A stretch of DNA of 64,000 nt from Chrysopilus asiliformis (Eukaryota > Arthropoda > Insecta > Diptera > Rhagionidae): assembly GCA_964034945.1 (NCBI GenBank), contig OZ035962.1, positions 102,498,784 to 102,562,783 of the forward strand, given 5' to 3'. Each line of letters opens with the position of its first letter. Position 1 is the stretch's first letter. The notes under the pieces are model-generated. The model was not told where the DNA came from. It searched no databases and was given only the letters and a program-made list of their open reading frames with translations. The translations under genes and the position numbers were made by a program. Positions 23,901 to 36,693 of this stretch are shown here, one piece after another.

Positions 23901-26444
23901 ATAAGTTTTTTGGACCGCAAAATTGAGAAATAACTAAAAAACGTTTGAGCAAAAAAAATCCTTTTGCCTTCAGGATTTGCTGACACCAAATTCGAAATCA
24001 GAGACTTCGAAAATCCCCTTGTGTCAGATTTTCTGAGGAAAAGTGGGAAAAGGGATATTTGCGTAATCCTTTCAGGATCGTCTGTTGACGATTGCACAAT
24101 CATGATTGTAGCTTTTCGTATGGTTCAAAAACAAGCTTTCAATGGACGTTTCTGTAGCGAGCGTCAAATTTCAAATAAATTAGTTTTCTCACGTCAAACA
24201 GTCGTATATAAAAAGATTTTTTTTCACATTGTGTTCAGATCAATAATAAATAATCACAAGTGACATTATTTCTCCATAGATCATATTTCATATTACAATT
24301 TATGACTTCTGAACAAAATCTTAATCAAAACGAATTCGCAAAAACTTGAAATTCTTTTTTTTTTCTTGTCTTAAAATTACCATTTTAATCAAATTTCAAT
24401 GAAAATTCCTTGATAAGCAGTCATGATGATATAATTTCTGTACTGTCGCAAAAAGTTTTCTTTCTAATTTCTAAAACATCAGAAATATGATGAAATAAAA
24501 ATTAAATAATCCATAAATATTCGTAAAATGCAGCAAAGAAAGACGTTAATCTCATGACTCTTTCTGTTAAATCTATCAAAATAACGATTTATCATTGAGA
24601 ATAAGACATTTACGAAGAGCTTAGAGAATTTCAGAACAGTTCGCAGATGTCCTTTTTTGTGTTTTCCCTTTGTTTTGTCGTATTTGCTGATGTTGTTTTT
24701 TTGGTCTTCTTGTACAAACGTTTTGATATCTTTAAGGACAAACCCTTCGAATCATCTGATAACCTTACTTCTTGCAGTCCCCAAGGATTATTTGAACTTC
24801 TAACATTCAGTAGAAATATATTTGTGTATAGCATTAACACCTAATAGCCAACAACATAAATATCTACAAAACTTGAATATTACACGCATATACTGATGGA
24901 GCATATTGTTTAGGAATATGGGGATTTGTTGGTGTTTTAGATGTGAGAATTCCCATTTGTTAAATTTAAGTGAATTTGAGGGTCAATCTGTAAATAAATT
25001 ATAGGGATCAGTCGTAATAATAATAAAACGTGATATATGTGGTTTCAAATTATAATAAGTATGAGGTAACCTAAAACGATAACACCCATCTATACATCCA
25101 TTTACTCATCCAGTAATTATATAAAACGCACTAGAGTGATCAACACAGCAAATAAAACATTGTTCCAAGGCAAGGACATGTAAATATGAAATCTTTGTTG
25201 AACTGGGTTCTAGATATACTATAAGGGATGCTGATGATGCTGGTATGGTTGTTTAGTGTTTGTTCTTGTACTGTTTTCTTATCATCTCTTGGGAAATATG
25301 TGGTTGGTTATACGAGTGAAAAGCAGACAAAGGACAATAACTATATATTAAATTGGTGTCCGATAGGAGTTTCTCTGATAAAACTGGGACTCATACAAAG
25401 ACCACTCAAAATGTCACAAATGATTATTCACATTTGAATTGATTACTTCAAATTAATTTACTCGTTGACATTAAATTGCTTTATGTATAACTTTATGCGA
25501 GTTGTTTAATATTTATATCCTACTAGAAATGAAAACAAAAATCTTCATTGCTTCTCTAATGACATCATAGCTTTTCATTAGTTTTTATTATAGCGGTTAG
25601 TTAAACTTTAAATTGAATGCTTTTTTTGAGAAATGTTTTTCCAAAATACCCGAAATTATTTTTTTTAAATACAATACTTTAAGAATTTTTCGACTAATCG
25701 TTAAACCTTGAATTTTTTCCCGAGGTAAAATTTAATTTAACGACTTTTGAGAGAAGAGAAAAGGGTTTCACTATTTTTAGTTTAAAATTAAATTATTCGG
25801 TTTTAAAAAGCAAAAATAAACACAGTTTAAAACATAACATGTAACAGTAAGAACTGAAAATTTTCTTGAAAAAAAGAAATGTTCCCAACAATGAAGACCC
25901 AGGATTGTTATTATTTTCCCCAGCCCAAAAACCCACTGGGTTTTTAAAAAAAAAAAAGCCCACCAAAAACACCAGAAAAATGCAATAAAACTCAAAAAAC
26001 TTAGTAAATTGGGCTTTAAAAAAAAAAAAACGGGGTTTCCACAACCCTGCCCAGTACGAACGTCCGGTGGAATTTTTCCCAAAAATTCGAACTTTGAGAA
26101 TTGTGCCCTCAATGGGTTAATTCAATATCGGTCAAAGCGTTTGAAGAGATTTTATGCTAATGCCACATTCCGCCTGAATACAAGCGAATCACAGTTTCGG
26201 CAACCAGTGGTCCATTTCACCGACTTACAAATTTGTATTTACAAGTGTTTTTTAAGAAAACTTGCAAATTGTTGTGTGATTTTGCTTTAGTATAAATTTG
26301 TAATTGTAATTTGTAGTTTGTAGTTTGGTGAAATAGGCCACAGGTTGGGAATTTTTTTGTAAATTAAATACGTTTATGGGTTTTGTAGTTCAAGTAAAAG
26401 ATATTAAAATTTCTAAACGTGAAATACTTACAATTACAATATTC
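23901..26444. other. No gene recognised
   Basis: AT-rich with poly-A runs near 25950 and 26020. The frames at 24631-24844 and 25777-26290 overlap on both strands and look accidental. Confidence 0.45.
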
Positions 26445-26943
26445 AGGGTATTCACAGTCCTCTTTTAAATTCCGAGTAATTTTACCGCTCGGTAATTCAG
26501 TCAAATTTAACAGATTTTTACCGAGACGGTAATTTGGTTCATGTAAAAATGAATTACCGGATTCGGTAATTGTAAACATGCCTTGAGTAGTGTTTTCCGG
26601 CCCGGTTATTCGGTATCAAGAATCAACCGCGAGTGGCGCTAGTAATGTTTTTAGTTGTCAAATTTTCTCGCTGGTTTTTTGTTAATTTCATCGGACTGCA
26701 AATTTTCTCAATTTTGATAGCCGTTGCCACAATAGAAATTCAAAAGAATACATCAAACATGGATTTAAAGGTATGTGACATATTTTACAATCAAATTCGC
26801 AGTTCATGATTTGGTCACGTATCCAATAAAAGCGCTGTTCTCAAATCTGTGCTGTGGGATGTTCACAGCAGAATATTTTCAGTCTTTTAATATTACCGAA
26901 AACACCGAATACCCAAAATTAAAAGAGGACTGTGAATACCCTA
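26445..26943. mobile_element. About 500-bp MITE, TIR agggtattcacagtcc
   Basis: agggtattcacagtcctctt at the left and its complement aagaggactgtgaatacccta at the right. Inside are 'gaattaccg/cggtaatt' repeats. No clear target duplication. The start resembles that of the 16.66-kb hairpin (gggtattcac). Confidence 0.7.
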
Positions 26944-27099
26944 ATTATAAAACGGAGTGTAAACCAGTATAAATGGAAAGAAACGTAATTCTGTTTACAA
27001 AAAAGCGTCCAATCTGGGAGCCAGCCGTGGCTGTGATTCGTTAGTATTCGACGAGCGTGTGAAGTCGGCATTAGACATTTTTTATTAATTTCTGCTGCT

Positions 27100-27620
27100 A
27101 TTCGTCCGATTGGATTTTGATGTATGGATAAGTTATGTGAAATCATATTCTAAACACATTTCATCTTTATAAATTTTTCCATACGATGCACAGTTTTTGA
27201 GAAACCAGGAAAAAAGTATTCCATTTGTATTGGATAGGGAAGAAGAAGTGGTCCGATTGGATTTTGATGTATGGATAATTTATGTGAATTTCTATTCTAA
27301 ACACATTTTACCATTATAAATTTTTCAGTATAACTAACCGTTTGCGAGAAAATTGCAAAAAAACAGTTTCGTTTGTATGTGGGAGGAGGGAAGTTCAATA
27401 ATTTAGCCTAGCCATTTTCTCCTAAATAACTATACAAAATTTCTCTAGCTCAATCTTTTCGAAATTTATGGTGTTCACGGAAGACAGATGGACAGATGGA
27501 CAGACAGACGGACATCAAAATATTTTGTCATCCCTAACACCCTGGTGTAGTTCATTTTTATGTTCGATGATTGGTTCGATGCGTTACAAACGGTATACTA
27601 AATCTAATATACTCCTATAT
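27100..27620 (+). repeat. RC2, with a 147-bp internal duplication
   Basis: 'gtccgattggattttgatgt' occurs at 27104 and again at 27251, each followed by 'atggataa-ttatgtgaa' and 'attctaaacacattt'. The rest follows RC order: 'gcaaaaaaacagtttcgttt', 'tttctctagctcaatc', 'ggtgttcacggaag', a short gacagatgg array (27482-27512), 'accctggtgtagttcat'. Confidence 0.75.
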
Positions 27621-27713
27621 GATATTATCATATAAAGTATAAAGACTCATATGCTATTAAATTCAGATCCTCTGAATTTATTATTACAAAAACAGAAAAA
27701 TGGTTTTGCCAAC

Positions 27714-27814
27714 AATACTGATTTGCGAAGATTGCAGCAATTAAGTGGTTTTAAAATCAAATAAAATTTGATTTTAAAAGCACTTTATTGCTGCAATATC
27801 CGGAAATCAGCATT
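27714..27814. repeat. 100-bp hairpin
   Basis: The arms contain 'attgcagcaa(t)taagtg', 'ttttaaaatcaaa' and 'actgattt', each mirrored on the other side of a very short loop near 27763. A few mismatches are present. Confidence 0.75.
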
Positions 27815-29439
27815 CAAAAAATTCGGTCACGGCGTGACCAATTATATATTTTCCTTAATTTTTTACTGATGGATTTACTCAATGGACTTTGTTTAACTCT
27901 GGAAAGTTGGATTTGGAAAATATCATCAAAAATTGATTTAGAATAACAAAAAATCTGCCACATCCAGAGATCCGCAGCAGTTTTTTATTAACTAATAACG
28001 TATTAATAAATTTGATACGAAAATAAATTTAAAATTTTTTGCTGGACCATGAAAAATTCACAAAAATTCCTGGGAAATTTTTAAAAGCGTGATAGCATAA
28101 ATTAGTGTTTTGTGGCAGCATTTATAATAATAGAAAATACAAATAACCATAATTTAGGCACACGCTTTTAAGGATAATTTTCTCACATTTAAGTAAATAT
28201 GTGACCGAAATTAATTAAATCTTTAAGCTTTAAAAAGACCTCGATTGAATTTTCTTTTTTTTTCAGTCAGTTTACATAATTTAACAATTTTCCGTGGAAT
28301 TCTTTTTTGTCCTTTGACAGTGAAATCTTTCTGATGAGGATGCTTGAGTCTAATCAACTGAGGATAATAACCACATATAGGAGAAAAGTCCACAAATTTT
28401 CATTAAAAATAGACCCTCAAAATAGCAAAATAGCAGTAGAATATTTATACAGGTAGTGTTGTTACCTTTAAACGGATCAACATGAAAATAAAAACATTAA
28501 ATAGGGATAAAAAGACTTGCGTGAAAGGAAGTTGAACGGACAAAATAAATATACTTGTCTTATTAAATGTAATATGTCACTCAAATACAGAAAAATTGCT
28601 ATCGCCACTGTCTGTCCTACAAGTAAATTGTTTTCGTCCTTCACGGTTTAGCCTACGGGCTTCATATGTGTACATCATGGCTAAATAACAATCTTCAACT
28701 TATTGGAAAAGTAAAAAAAAACCAGTTGACCTCGGCTGGTCGGTAACAACCGGAGATTATACGGAATTTCATGTTAAAAACCTGGAATAAAGTTTTTCGT
28801 CTTGATTTCTGAATTTCTCAGACGAAATGTGTAATCTTTGTATTTCGTTGATTAGGTGTTTTAATCCAAATACATACTAAAGCCAGTTATAAATACAAGG
28901 AGAAGAAGCAGAAAAGTTAGTTATTTAGGGAATTGCGATGTTATTTAAGCCTTCGTCTGACATGCATAAAAAATTCTACTTGATTAGTGACAACAAAATA
29001 ACTTTTGTCAATCCGCAAAGGTCACAATGTAATTAATCAAGTGGATTCTAGAGACCGAACTGAAAGTGTTTATAGTTTTATTAACGTGTGCTAAATGAGA
29101 AATTAGTGCTAATATGGCTGGATCAAATATAGGTACGTGTGACTGATTGAAATTAGAGTAAATAATTACATAGTGGAATTTACTCCTTTCACGTATGATT
29201 AGGGCGAAAATAACTTCTAATCGCATTTTTATAGACTCCATTCCCAGGTACTGTGATTAACATCTAACACGGAGAAAAGTCGTGTCTGGAAACATTTCTA
29301 TATTTTCTAGTGGGCCCAATTTCGGCAATTTTTCCTATATTTGACGATCCCATTGCGAAAATAAATGTAACATATCCGACAATATATAGGAAAACCAAAA
29401 AAAAAAAAAAATATCAGTGGTGGTCAACATTCCTCTGCA
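27815..29439. other. No gene recognised
   Basis: AT-rich, no repeats detected by eye, no plausible coding frame. Confidence 0.45.
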
Positions 29440-29735
29440 ATATTTAGTTTCGGAAAAGATATGTAAAAAAATAATATTTTTTCAAATGTCCGTTAAATAT
29501 ACAAAAAAAAAAAAACGCTAAAGAAAAGAAATGCAGAAAATTTTATTTTCTTTAAATTTAGTTTCACGCATTTTTTCTCAAAACCGCATAGTGTCCGAAA
29601 AATTTTCAAAATACTTAATTACTCTCTTCTACGGAGTATAATAAAGTATTGTATTCATGAAAAATTTCGACCTCTTAATTTTGCCTAAAAAACATTTCCT
29701 GATCACTCCTGAGTCGATTGGAGTCATATTAAAAA
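29440..29735 (+). repeat. RD3, partial RD copy
   Basis: 'caatatttagtttcggaaaa', 'aatgcagaaaattttatttt', 'ttctcaaaaccgcatag' and 'tttcgacctcttaattttgcc' match RD at 35.2 kb and 0-0.6 kb. Confidence 0.55.
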
Positions 29736-29740
29736 AATGT

Positions 29741-29990
29741 CTTTCTGTCTGTCAGTCTGTCTGTCAGTCTGTCAGTCAGTCTGTCTGTCAGTCTGTCAGT
29801 CTGTGTACAAGATATCTCAAAAACTAATAGAGCTAGCGCCATGAAATTTTATAAGCATGTTGGAAATGGGACGATCCTATCAACTTTTGGTGGAAATCCG
29901 TTAACCGGAAGTATCCAAAATGGCGGTTTTTCAAAAATCGCAATTTCGTTTTTCTCGATTTACTCCCAAACTACGCGTTTTTTAGTGGCC
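29741..29990 (+). repeat. RE1, repeat with TCTG microsatellite at its 5' side
   Basis: A ctgtctgtcag array (29741-29803), then 'caagatatctcaaaaacta', 'gagctagcgccatgaaat', 'catgttggaaatgggac', 'tcaacttttggtggaaatc' and 'ccaaaatggcggtttttc'. The same order appears at 41.81-41.99 kb, and the last part at 39.52 kb. Confidence 0.65.
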
Positions 29991-30329
29991 TTAAGTATGA
30001 CAAAACTTGGAGAAAATAAAATTTCCCACACTTTTGTCTTTAGCTATAACTAGATATCTCCACCTGTTATCGAGATAAACCGTTATTTCCAAAAAAAAAA
30101 ACAGTTTTTTGCGATTATCTCGAAAACTAACGGGTTTTTGCTGACTGAATGTATGAAGTGAATTAATAAGAATGGCATTCTGCACAATTTTGTTTTTTAC
30201 CGTTATCCGTTATATTTTACCGTTATTGAGATATTTTCATTAATATGTAAAAAATCATATTTTTGCGAATAATTTGCTAATTAAAGATGTTAACATTTTC
30301 CACATTTTTGCCATTTACCGTAAATTGAT

Positions 30330-30890
30330 ATCTTTTACAGTTCTCAAGTTATTTCAAATTTTGTACGTTTTTGATATTTTTGAATAAACCAAGAATTTAT
30401 TGGGAGGTCGTCTTAGGTTGACAACGCGACAGGGCTCTAGCGTAAATTGCGCAGGGTCGTAGATTTTGTAGAAGAAAGTTTTGTGTTGACCACAACTGAT
30501 ATTTTTTTGAAATATGTTGAAAACCGGTAGAGATACGTATAAACCGTGAAACCAGGAAATGTAGAAAATTTTGTATCCTTTAAATTTTGTTATATTATTT
30601 TTTTCCCCAAAGCGCATAGGTTTCGAGATATTTAAAAAAAACTATATTTGTTCGACAGATGTGTATAAGAGGTACCTGTGCGGTAGTTATTTTTTCCAAA
30701 TTTTGATAAAAATCTATGATTTTCATCCTGAACAAAAAAATTTCAAGCCACTAGGTCTACACGTTCTCGAGTTATTTAAGATATGTAAAACGGACAAGCC
30801 GACATACAGCACGGACATCCTCGGAATTTTGCCTGAAACGTATTTCGTACTGATCAGAAATCCTCTATCTACCCACCTCTTCGTTTTCCT
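30330..30890 (+). repeat. RD2, RD copy with a minimal array
   Basis: 'gtagaaaattttgtatcctt', 'ccccaaagcgcataggtttc', 'aaatttcaagccactaggtc', 'acgttctcgagttatttaag', one to two GAC-type units only, then 'ggaattttgcctgaaacg' and 'actgatcagaaatcctctat'. This shows that the minisatellite of RD1 is an expansion of a short core. Confidence 0.72.
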
Positions 30891-33533
30891 TCTATAGTAG
30901 AGGAAAGTAAAAACGAAATGATTCCTCATTTTCTGGGAAGCTTTCCTACCTAACTTTTTAGTGAAGGTGTCCGAAATTTTATGGGAATCGCTTCAACCCA
31001 TAGTTGAAGATTTCCAATTTTTGTCGGAATCAGTCCAAATATTTTAAGAACTTTTTTTTTTTTTTTGAAAAATTGTATTATTTTTTATCGGAACGCGTCC
31101 AAACTAGTGATGGCCAAAAAGTATTCATTCGCCACAAAATTTATTCATTATGGTAAAAGAGTTATTCTCGATCTTCAGATAATATCGTCAAGGCGAAAAC
31201 GGGATCGATGTAAGCAGAAACACAAAAAATCTCAATATGTTTGTGTTCTCATTGTTCTGTCCAGTCAGAGAGTGTTAGAGGTCTTATTCTGATACTGATG
31301 AAATTGTATGAATATACCGAATACCTAAAAGACTACGATTACGAGTAAAAATGCTGCGCGCGAACAACGAACAAAAGTACCGATTAAAAAGTAACGATTA
31401 CTGACCCAAAAGTAACGAATGAGTTTCTGATCGTAAAAGTAACGAACTCAGTCCATTACTTATCCCAACAAAATAGTAATAGTTCCAATCAGATCTAAGT
31501 TTCAAAACATCTAAGTTTGTTTGGGTGTCTTTAAGAATCGCGCAATGTAACAACGCAACACATTTAGAACGCCAAAGCCATAATACTACTCTTGGCCTCA
31601 AAATTCTACCCAGAAATCGATGCTAATACTACAATTGAAATTTAAAAAACGACAGCCCTGTTTCCTGCCCCTATGTGGAGTAGATTACAAAAAACTCGCA
31701 TTTATGATTTTCATTTAAATGGGATATCCAAGTTATTTCTAAAGTAGAAAGTTGTCCCCATTATATATGCCTACTCGTGACAAGTTGGTCAGCTAGATGT
31801 GCAAAAATTGTGAAATTGTAGTCCTTAATAACTATAAGCAGGGAAGAAATTGTTATGAAACCTCAATTGAGGAGGCCCGGGCTCTTCCAGATTTGTAGTA
31901 CCGAAGATGATGATGAATAACTATTTTCCACATAAATATTCAACTTCAGCGTCATGAGAAAAGTCAAAAGTCTAATTTCGTTAAAAGAAATTCGAGAAAC
32001 CATTGGTTCAAAAGTATTATCTGAAAATTGACCCAGATTTCATTGGAAATATCTTCTAAATGTTGCTACAATTTCAGTAAACAATATCCATTTGAAAAGA
32101 TCATGACAATTTTTTGTGGTCCTCGTGAATAAAATGTCCTGCCTCAATCCATATTATTTAAAAAGTTTTTTTATGGCGTTCATGGGTGTTGTTTAAAAAG
32201 TAAATACTCACAATAGGAATAAAAGCCTTTATAGAAATGCAATAAATCTGTAGGTCATTTCAATGTTTCGTTGTTTTACTGAAAGCCTCTCAAAGTGAAG
32301 TATAGACGATGACACTATGGAAAATTTAAAAAAAAAATCAAAAATGTTTGAGGATTTTTACGACCACAGACCGAACGAAAATTTACATAATCGATACGTA
32401 GATAGGGTCAAAATGAAACATTTTTTGTGCCTTCATATTTTACTTAAACATTGGGTATCTTCCTAACAAAACATAATAAAAAATAAACCATTAAAGCGTT
32501 TCTTATGACAACGAGAGATAAGATGTTTTTGATATGGGTCAATACTTGTAGGGGGAGGTAACATGGGATACTCCGGACACTATTTAACATAAGTAGAGAT
32601 TACAAAACTATTTGAAAAACGATTTCCATAAAACAATTTGATATTTTAAAAATTTTGAAAATACTGTTTTTTTATGAAATGGAAATTTAAATCGAATAAA
32701 ATAGATTTTTCTTAATCCTATGGATAATACCAAAAGTGGTGTCATCTGAATTTTATGAAAAAGAAAATTACTCAAGAATTTTGTTTTTATAGGATCTATA
32801 ATCTGGGTACCGGTCATGAGAATGTGGAGTTAGAATTTGTAAATTTGAAACAGATAATTTTGCAAGAATTGCGTTTATTTCAAAACTTTTAAAGTTGCTT
32901 CTAGTTTGTATAGTTTTCTCACACAAAAAAATTTTAACCTGGCAACGACGGGTATGCAAACTAGTTGTCCATGAATCAAAAGTGTATAAAGTTTAGAGGA
33001 ATTCATTCAAAATAACGGTAATAACGTGACGTCAATTATCACAACATAATTATCTCACTAATAGCAGCTAAATTAAAGAAAATAATAATAAAATAAAATA
33101 ATAAAAAAATTAACGCGATCGAATTAATCGAAAGATTTCTTTGTGGGCAATTTATATATACTAGTATTACAATATAAAATTGACTTTCTTATGGTAAACT
33201 TTATTACCCAATTTTCAACAACTTATGTTTATTTCCTTTTGTGAGTCAAACGGAACTCAATATTGCGCGATTTTATCGCATCTTAAGAAGTTAAACGCAA
33301 GGATTATATGGCCACTTAAAATTAAGTGCCATAAAAATGAAAAATGATTTTCACCAAAAAGGAAAAGTTAAAACTTCCCATCCGCAAATTTTCCGTATTT
33401 CCTATAGCATGAGAATCAAAAAAAAACACCCAAACATCAACCACTATATAACTTTACTTTTCCCGGATTTAACGTAACGTATGCACTACTCTTAGACGCT
33501 ATATGCCTCTAAAAGTATAAAAGTATAAAATAG
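30891..33533. other. No gene; minor repeats
   Basis: 31355-31445 holds about four copies of 'aaaagtaacga' with variable spacers. 32930-32965 is an RB end on the minus strand ('ggcaacgacgggtatgcaaa'). Otherwise featureless. Confidence 0.45.
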
Positions 33534-34198
33534 AGATATTTTAGAAGAAAATGTAGATAGGTTACCTAAGGACTATAAAGCTGTTAAATACATTATAGAT
33601 ACTCAATCGATATCTTGGCTGGCTCTAAGGAATACGATGGGACATATTGGAGCTCCATTATTGTTAACTGGCAACAATATACGAGTATAAGTACACGTTT
33701 ATTAATTGTTACAAAGTTTCAACCATTATACTCTATTGAGACTAAATGCCGAAGAGAAAGTATTGACAATAACCTTATAAATCAAACTCTGTTGTGCATT
33801 CAACGTATAGATGGTCCTATGGTTTTTAGTATAGGTATTTGCCTGGTAATAAATTGGTTTTGCGGGAATGTTGCCGAGTTTCGCCTGATTTTCAGGTGTG
33901 TTTATTGGAAAATGTGTGCGTTTTTGGTACCTATACGCTATACTTAAATAACCATTTTTTAAACAGCTTTTTAAGTGAATTTAGCTATGTTAGCAGTCAA
34001 CAAGAGGTTGAAATATTTCCTGTAGTATCAGCAATTTATTTTGAATTTATAACTTTCTCATCATTTGAGTTTTGCGAATTTGGCACTTGTAAAACAATTT
34101 GTGGTTGCATGAAATCTGTCGAAAAATCCACATTAAGACAGCCAATGACATTCAGTTTTCCTAAAGTTTTCCAAATGAATTTCGAATTATCTCGTTAA
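33534..34198 (+). pseudogene. Possible decayed coding sequence, unknown family
   Basis: One frame from about 33534 to a stop near 33682 reads like protein (RLPKDYKAVKYIIDTQ, then WLALRNTMGHIGAPLLL). Shifted frames continue (YTLLRLNAEEKVL), then 33839-34198 is open for 119 codons (GNKLVLRECCRVSPDFQVCL ...). Frame changes and stops would be needed to link them. I recognise no family. The lengths alone are within chance expectation for this base composition, so the only support is the protein-like feel of the first part. Confidence 0.25.
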
Positions 34199-34346
34199 AA
34201 GATGTGAACGTTTGCCAAAATGTTTTGATGATTTGCGATAGGAGGAGAAGCCCACAAAGATTAATTTTCGATTTTGTGGTGGATAAGGCTACATGATTAT
34301 TGCTGTGCCGTTAAAAAGTAATTGCCAATGAGTGTTATTTATGTTA

Positions 34347-34674
34347 TACTAGCTTGCAAACCCGTCGTTTACGGGTTAAGTTTTTTCAATTTTTTTTTTG
34401 ATGGCCTATGTTGGAGCTAAACTTCAGGCCAATCGGTTCAGTAGTTTCCCTGCGAAAGAGTAACATAGCGCAAAAACTAAGTTTCGAAATCACTTTACCC
34501 CCTCCCCTTACTCCCCCCACCCCTCGCGCTTCTTTTCCGTATACCTGTTGGAACCAGAACTACCACAGACACTCATGCCAAATTTCAGGTCAATCCGTTC
34601 AGCCGTTTTTGCGTGAAAGAGGAACAGACAGACAGACAGGCAGACACCAACTCATTTTTATATATTAGTATGAT
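34347..34674 (+). repeat. RB2, full-length RB copy
   Basis: Same ends as RB1 (tactagcttgcaaacccgtc, tttatatattagtatgat) and the same internal order, including two versions of the 'ccaatcggttca' block and a gacagaca array at 34625-34646. Confidence 0.8.
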
Positions 34675-34724
34675 ATATGATATAAATTTTACTCTACACT
34701 ATATACTCTATATGATATATCATA

Positions 34725-35100
34725 TAGGAGTTTGTAACGCATCGAACCAATCATCGTATACAAAAATGAACTACACCAGAGTATTTGGGGATGACAAAAG
34801 ATTTTGATTTCCGTATGTCTGTCTGTCTCTCCATGAACGCCATAAATTTTGAGATGATTGAGCTAGAGACTTGAAATTTCGTACAGGTGCGTTTCTCGTA
34901 AATGGCTAGGGTAAATTCTTGAACGGGCAAAATTGGACTATTCCTTCCTGCTCTCCCCCAAACAAACGAAACAGTTTTTTTGCGATTTTCTCGAAAACCG
35001 TGAGTCATATTGAAAAATTTATAAAGGTAAAATGTTTTTAAAATAGGAATTTACATAAGTCATACATACATCAAAATCCAATCGGACCACTAGTGCTTCT
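34725..35100 (-). repeat. RC3, minus copy
   Basis: The reverse strand gives 'gtccgattggattttgatg', 'aaaacattttacctttata', 'gagaaaatcgcaaaaaaac', 'ttgcccgttcaagaattt', 'tttcaagtctctagctc', 'ggcgttcatggag', a short gacagaca run and 'tggtgtagttcatttttg'. Confidence 0.75.
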
Positions 35101-35189
35101 CAAACTTTCCAGTATTTCTTGAAATCATAAATCACGTTCTAGGACACACATGAAAAAAATTTCAGGAACTCGGAATAAAAATATAGACA

Positions 35190-35985
35190 TATTAGATAGA
35201 CATATTACTGTTTAAAAATATCAATATTTAGTTTCTGAAAAAATATGTAAAAAGTAATAATTTTTCAAAAATGTCGATTCGTAAAAGCCGTTAAGGAAAA
35301 GAATGCAAGGAATTTTATTTTCTTTGAAATCGGTTCTATGCGTTTTTTTTTCTCAAAAGCGCAGTTTCGGAGAAATTTTCAAAAAAACTTATTTTTTTTT
35401 AAATATAGTAAAAAAACTACAAAGTGCCCGGGAGGTACCCGTTATGCCAAACCTTACTATTTCAAAAGTTGACAAAAAACCACGATTTTTCATAAATCTC
35501 ATTAACAAAAAAAAACATAACAAAAGCTATAATTGCCAATCTGGCAATTATTGAAAACCCGTATGGTGATATGGCATTGTTCGAGGTTTAAGTGAACAGC
35601 GAACTGTAGTATCAAAATTCCACTTTGAAGTCAAACTTTCCAAAAAGATTTTTTAAAATTTATTCCAACCGGATTTTAATGTATGGGAGTTTTATGTAGA
35701 ATCATATAAAATTTCAAGTGTCTAGCTCAATCCGTGCGCCCGCAATCCGCGCCACAGACGGACAGACAGACGGACATGTGTAATTCATTTTTGTGTGTGA
35801 TAACGAGATCTCGGCATTACAAACCGTAAGCAAATTTAATATACCCTTTGGTTTCACCATACGGGTATAATCAAGTCACTAGCGTAATGCGCTCTCAAGT
35901 TATTTAAGAATCGCAAAATGGACAGATGGACAGACAGACAAGATAACAGACCGACATACCTAATTTTTCTACTATGTCGTTTATA
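35190..35985 (+). repeat. RD4, split by an RA insertion
   Basis: The left part (35190-35512) ends in 'ctcattaacaaaaaaa'. The right part resumes at 35871 with 'tcaagtcactagcgtaatgc' and 'ctcaagttatttaaga', then gacagatggacagacagac. In RD1 these two parts are continuous ('attcacaaaaaatttcaagt'). The gap is filled by RA3. Confidence 0.75.
35513..35870 (+). repeat. RA3, internally deleted RA nested in RD4
   Basis: Both RA ends are present ('aaacataacaaaagctata' and 'caccatacgggtataa'), but the middle is deleted: 'ttatgtagaatcatat' runs straight into 'aaaatttcaagtgtctag'. The microsatellite is short (35757-35777). Because the host repeat is readable on both sides, the copy shows where RA begins and ends. 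Confidence 0.8.
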
Positions 35986-36453
35986 AGAGTCAAATTTCGA
36001 AGTGTCTGTTATTTTGCAAATTAATTTTGTAGGTACAATAATATATCACATCACATGGGTTTGTGCACTTTGAACCTGAAAGTGTTGGTAAGTTGAAAAT
36101 CTATTAGTTTCGAAAGTTTGAAGAGTTCGGAATTAATTACAAGGAAAACACTTTAAACTCTGTGAAATTTATTTAAATGCCTATAAACTACTACCAATTA
36201 GTCTGCGTTGGTAATGTGACGCTAGAAATTTAATAATTTAATTCAAATACAGATAGAACCTGTCTAATTTAAAGAGATTATTTGGTTTTGTTTGTAGGAG
36301 GTATATTTTCACGAAAATTATTGTACTTTCAGTCGATTTTTAGATTTGTTTTATTTTGAATATCAATAATCATTTTAAATGTTTTGTTTATAATCATCTT
36401 ATCTTAAGTTTCCTTGTACGAGTAGTAATTGTGTATTCGTAATTCCTTTAAAC
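35986..36453. other. No gene recognised
   Basis: AT-rich, no recognisable features. Confidence 0.45.
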
Positions 36454-36693
36454 ACACGCAGAGAAAAGATTGTTAACTATTTAATAATGGGGAATCGTGA
36501 CTATTACTAAAATTGTTAATTTCACTTACAAAAACTTACATTTTTATGACAAATATAACCAATTAGTAGTAAAATTTACAATTTTGTGGTTAAATTGAAT
36601 TAACTATTTTGTTATTGAAATTAACTATTTTAGTGAAAGTATTGATTTTCCATTATAAAGTAGATAGATTTACTATTTTCTTTCTCTGCGTGT
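36454..36693. mobile_element. 240-bp MITE, TIR acacgcagagaaa
   Basis: acacgcagagaaaagattgt and its partial complement ttctttctctgcgtgt. Inside are repeated 'ttaactatt' motifs in both senses. The target duplication is unclear. Confidence 0.7.

Noticed and set aside
28330..28370. 'ctgatgag' suggesting a hammerhead ribozyme
   Set aside because: The required CGAAA core and helices are not present nearby.
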